A program made the translations under genes and the position numbers. A DNA stretch of 64,000 bases from an uncultured Lachnospiraceae bacterium (GTDB taxonomy: Bacteria > Bacillota > Clostridia > Lachnospirales > Lachnospiraceae). Position 1 is the stretch's first letter; each line of letters starts with the position of its first letter. The notes under the pieces were generated by a model. That model did no database searches and was not told the DNA's origin. It saw nothing but the letters and a program-made list of their open reading frames with translations. Of the stretch, positions 61,631 through 64,000 are shown in pieces. The stretch covers positions 62,001 to 126,000 of the forward strand of contig CAJTTI010000002.1 of NCBI GenBank assembly GCA_910579225.1. The letters run 5' to 3'.

Positions 61631-62821
61631 ATGCAGAAATATCATCGTATTTTTGTCGTGGTTATAGACTCCCTGGGAGTGGGAGAGATGGCGGATTCTA
61701 AAGCTTATGGGGATGTGGGAGTAAATACGCTGGAACATATCTCGGAATCCGTGGAGCAGTTGGAGATACCGAACCTGCAAAAGCTGGGAATGGCGAATTT
61801 ATGTACTTTAAAGCAGGTGGAATCGGTAAAGCGTCCATGGGCATATTATACAAAACTGAATGAAAAGAGCTGCAGCAAGGACACAATGACTGGTCATTGG
61901 GAGATGATGGGCCTGGAGGGAAAACAGCCGTTTCAGACATTTACAGATACCGGATTTCCGCCGGAGTTGATTCAGGAGTTGGAAAAACGGACCGGACACA
62001 AAGTCATCGGCAACAAGAGTGCCAGCGGGACGGAGATCCTGGAAGAACTTGCAGAGGAGGAAATTGCAACCGGACATATGATTGTCTATACTTCTGCAGA
62101 TTCGGTGCTGCAAATCTGCGGAAATGAAGAGACGTTCGACCTGGAAGAACTCTACCGCTGCTGTGAGATTGCCCGGGAGATTACCATGAAGGATGAGTGG
62201 AAAGTAGGAAGAGTCATCGCAAGGCCCTATGTGGGAAAGAGGCGGGGAGAGTTCAAACGGACCAGCAACCGCCACGACTACGCCTTGAAGCCTTCCGGAA
62301 AGACGGCGCTGGACGCCCTGAAGGAAGCGGGGCTGGATGTGATCTCCATTGGCAAAATCAAGGATATTTTTGATGGGGAAGGGATTACCAGGGCGCTGAA
62401 GTCCAAGAGTTCCGTCCATGGGATGGAACAGACCATTGAGGTGGCAAAAGAGGAATTCCATGGACTGTGTTTTGTAAATCTGGTGGATTTTGACGCCTTG
62501 TGGGGACATCGGCGGGATCCGGCCGGATATGCACAGGAGATTGAGAAATTTGACCGGAATCTGGGCGTGTTGATGGAGCTTTTAAAAGGGGATGATCTCC
62601 TGATCATCACAGCGGACCACGGTAACGACCCAACATATACGGGAACGGATCACACAAGGGAAAAAGTGCCTTTCCTGGCCTGGTCTCCATCCATGCAGGG
62701 ATCTGGAGCACTTCCGGAGGCAGATACATTTGCAGCAGTTGGGGCAACAGTGGCAGACAATTTTGGAGTTGCCATGCCAGAAGGAACTATTGGAGCATCG
62801 CTTCTTCGAGAGTTGGTATAA
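61631..62821 (+). CDS. deoB: Phosphopentomutase
   Basis: A 396-residue alkaline-phosphatase-like mutase that converts (deoxy)ribose-1-phosphate to the 5-phosphate. Family blocks: FVVVIDSLGVGEMADS, KDTMTGHWEMMG with the active-site Thr, NKSASGTEILEEL, the NRHDYALKP block, and ITADHGNDPTYTGTDHTREKVP with the metal ligands. AGGAG precedes the ATG. Acts directly after uridine phosphorylase. R1 copy 9 forms its leader. Confidence 0.95.
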   Translation: MQKYHRIFVVVIDSLGVGEMADSKAYGDVGVNTLEHISESVEQLEIPNLQKLGMANLCTLKQVESVKRPWAYYTKLNEKSCSKDTMTGHWEMMGLEGKQPFQTFTDTGFPPELIQELEKRTGHKVIGNKSASGTEILEELAEEEIATGHMIVYTSADSVLQICGNEETFDLEELYRCCEIAREITMKDEWKVGRVIARPYVGKRRGEFKRTSNRHDYALKPSGKTALDALKEAGLDVISIGKIKDIFDGEGITRALKSKSSVHGMEQTIEVAKEEFHGLCFVNLVDFDALWGHRRDPAGYAQEIEKFDRNLGVLMELLKGDDLLIITADHGNDPTYTGTDHTREKVPFLAWSPSMQGSGALPEADTFAAVGATVADNFGVAMPEGTIGASLLRELV

Positions 62822-62847
62822 GATCGGCTGATCACGGGGGATGACGG

Positions 62848-63567
62848 ATGAATGAAGCAGTCAGACTGATCCAGAAGCTGGACAGACAGCACAGAATCTA
62901 TCTGGAAACTTATTTCGCAGGCGCGCCGTTCTGGCTGATGGATGCATTTCAGGTGATCCGGATGCCGAAGAACAGGACGTTCATTGCGGAAGGGGAGAGG
63001 GCAGAGGATATCTATATCCTTTTAACAGGAAATGTGGTGGCAGAGGAACATCGGGTCAAGGATATGACGTACGGTTTTATCCGTTTTCATCCTGTGGAAG
63101 TCTTTGGGGTCATGGAACTGATGCTGGAGATGGAAGAGTACCGGACTACGCTGGTGACGACGGAAGAAAGTGTCTTTTTAAAAACCACCCGGAACATGTT
63201 CGGCAAATGGTTTGAACATGATTTCTGTGCATATCGCATGGAGTGCAGAAAAATGGGAAGATATCTTCTGAAGCAGGCGCGTAAGGAACGCCTGTATGTG
63301 CTGCTTCAAGGAGTGGAACGGATTTATCTGGTGCTCTATAAGATGTACCAGACCTACGCCCGGAACGGGCAATGCGTCCTGTATATGAGTCGAAAAGATT
63401 TTACAGAGACGGCCGGAGTATCGGAACGTACCGTTACCAGGACGTTAAAGTCGCTGGAGGAGAAGGGATGCATCGACCGGGAAGGGTGGCGGATCCGGAT
63501 TGGTGAAAAGCAGTATGGGATGATCCGGGAACTGCTGGAAGACAAAATGTATGAATTTGAAGAATGA
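62848..63567 (+). CDS. Crp/Fnr-family transcriptional regulator
   Basis: A 239-residue regulator: a cyclic-nucleotide-binding-like beta barrel (about 25-130; FIAEGERAEDIYILLTGNVV), a long dimer helix, and a Crp-type winged helix (SRKDFTETAGVSERTVTRTLKSLEEKG at about 185). No N-terminal Cys cluster is seen, so it is not a typical FNR oxygen sensor; an effector (sugar phosphate or nucleotide) is possible. It follows deoB by 26 bases and precedes yjjW, so it is the best candidate for the shared motifs of the yjjI and udp promoters. Confidence 0.85.
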   Translation: MNEAVRLIQKLDRQHRIYLETYFAGAPFWLMDAFQVIRMPKNRTFIAEGERAEDIYILLTGNVVAEEHRVKDMTYGFIRFHPVEVFGVMELMLEMEEYRTTLVTTEESVFLKTTRNMFGKWFEHDFCAYRMECRKMGRYLLKQARKERLYVLLQGVERIYLVLYKMYQTYARNGQCVLYMSRKDFTETAGVSERTVTRTLKSLEEKGCIDREGWRIRIGEKQYGMIRELLEDKMYEFEE

Positions 63568-63605
63568 GTTTTTTGAAAGAAAGAACCAATACAGGAGAGA
63601 AACAT

Positions 63606-64000
63606 ATGGTGAAAGCAGTGGTGAACCGGATCATTCCGTTCAGCAGCGTGGATGGTCCGGGCAACCGGACGGCGGTTTTTCTGCAGGGATGTAACATCAA
63701 TTGCAAATACTGTCATAATCCAGAGACCCGGGGGCTGTGTCAGAATTGTGGTGTCTGTGTGGAGCAGTGCCCGGAAGGGGCATTGTCCGCAGAAGGCGGA
63801 CATGTTCGTTATAGTCCGGAAAAATGCGTGCAGTGCGATACCTGTATCCATGTCTGCCCCCACGACAGTTCTCCGCGGACAGAAGAATTGTCTCCGGAAG
63901 AAACGGCAGAGAGGATTCGAAAGCAGATTCCGTTTATCCGGGGGATCTCTGTATCAGGCGGAGAATGTATGCTGCAGCCGGACTTTCTTACAGAGTTGTT
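63606..64000 (+). CDS. yjjW: YjjW-family glycyl radical enzyme activase, 3'-truncated by window edge
   Basis: The visible 131 residues show a radical-SAM activase: VDGPGNRTAVFLQGCNINCKYCHNPE with the CxxxCxxC cluster, two ferredoxin-type [4Fe-4S] clusters (CQNCGVCVEQCP and CVQCDTCIHVCP), and the GISVSGGECMLQP motif. It should generate the glycyl radical on YjjI. AGGAG precedes ATG 63606. The gene runs past the end of the window. Confidence 0.9.
   Translation, partial: MVKAVVNRIIPFSSVDGPGNRTAVFLQGCNINCKYCHNPETRGLCQNCGVCVEQCPEGALSAEGGHVRYSPEKCVQCDTCIHVCPHDSSPRTEELSPEETAERIRKQIPFIRGISVSGGECMLQPDFLTEL

Overview
The window reads as a chromosomal segment of an anaerobic, low-to-mid GC Firmicute, most likely a Lachnospiraceae-type gut Clostridium. 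This rests on gene content and order: trmK-nif3, a TGS-domain nucleoside kinase, rnpB, a glycyl-radical enzyme with its activase, BMP-type nucleoside ABC transport, oxygen-sensitive Fe-S enzymes, and strong AGGAGG ribosome sites. The genus cannot be fixed from sequence reading alone. No rRNA, tRNA, CRISPR array or prophage is visible.

Layout. 1-4.4 kb: housekeeping genes (partial trmK, nif3, nucleoside kinase, PAP2) and the RNase P RNA gene. 4.5-9.6 kb: small and hypothetical genes, exonuclease III, a MerR regulator, DUF362 and HD-domain proteins. 9.7-17.7 kb: potassium island (KtrB/TrkH, KtrA, small membrane protein, KdpD, KdpE), then an alpha/beta hydrolase, an HD protein and an FmdE-like protein. 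17.9-22.5 kb: XRE regulator and a glucose-type PTS gene under a RAT/terminator antitermination switch, with its BglG/GlcT antiterminator. 22.6-25.3 kb: AraC regulator, a broken MerR gene and a ferredoxin-type aldo/keto reductase. 25.4-36.6 kb: envelope and signalling region with two LytTR systems around a surface protein, two Glu/Pro-rich lipoproteins, a zinc-ribbon protein and a TPM protein. Two coding units here are cut by in-frame TAG codons. 36.7-46.7 kb: two ECF sigma/membrane-protein pairs (one sigma truncated), a large UvrD-like helicase, a C45 hydrolase and a group of small immunity-like genes. 46.9-49.1 kb: MATE pump and an AraC-GNAT fusion. 49.4-64 kb: nucleoside and sugar uptake and salvage (PfkB kinase, EIIC-like membrane protein, adenosine deaminase, BMP-ABC transporter, YjjI glycyl radical enzyme, uridine phosphorylase, cytidine deaminase, phosphopentomutase, Crp-family regulator, partial YjjW activase).

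The most notable signal not explained by genes is a dispersed, structured repeat family (called R1 here) of about 105 bp. It occurs about ten times, nearly always just 5' of a ribosome binding site. Each copy runs from a 5' box (ACAGC plus stem) through a nested hairpin to a 3' box (stem plus GCGGAACTT). Paired positions change together between copies, which argues for a selected RNA fold. Copies precede xth, DUF362, fmdE, ptsG, the aldo/keto reductase, an anti-sigma-like gene and deoB. One copy coincides with the truncation of an ECF sigma gene, so the family may also be mobile. A second family (R2, two copies) carries a promoter-like TATAAT and two perfect hairpins.

In the nucleoside region, the promoters of yjjI and udp share two motifs at identical spacing from the -10 box. 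This suggests common control, perhaps by the nearby Crp-family protein, and ties the YjjI/YjjW radical enzyme to deoxynucleoside use.
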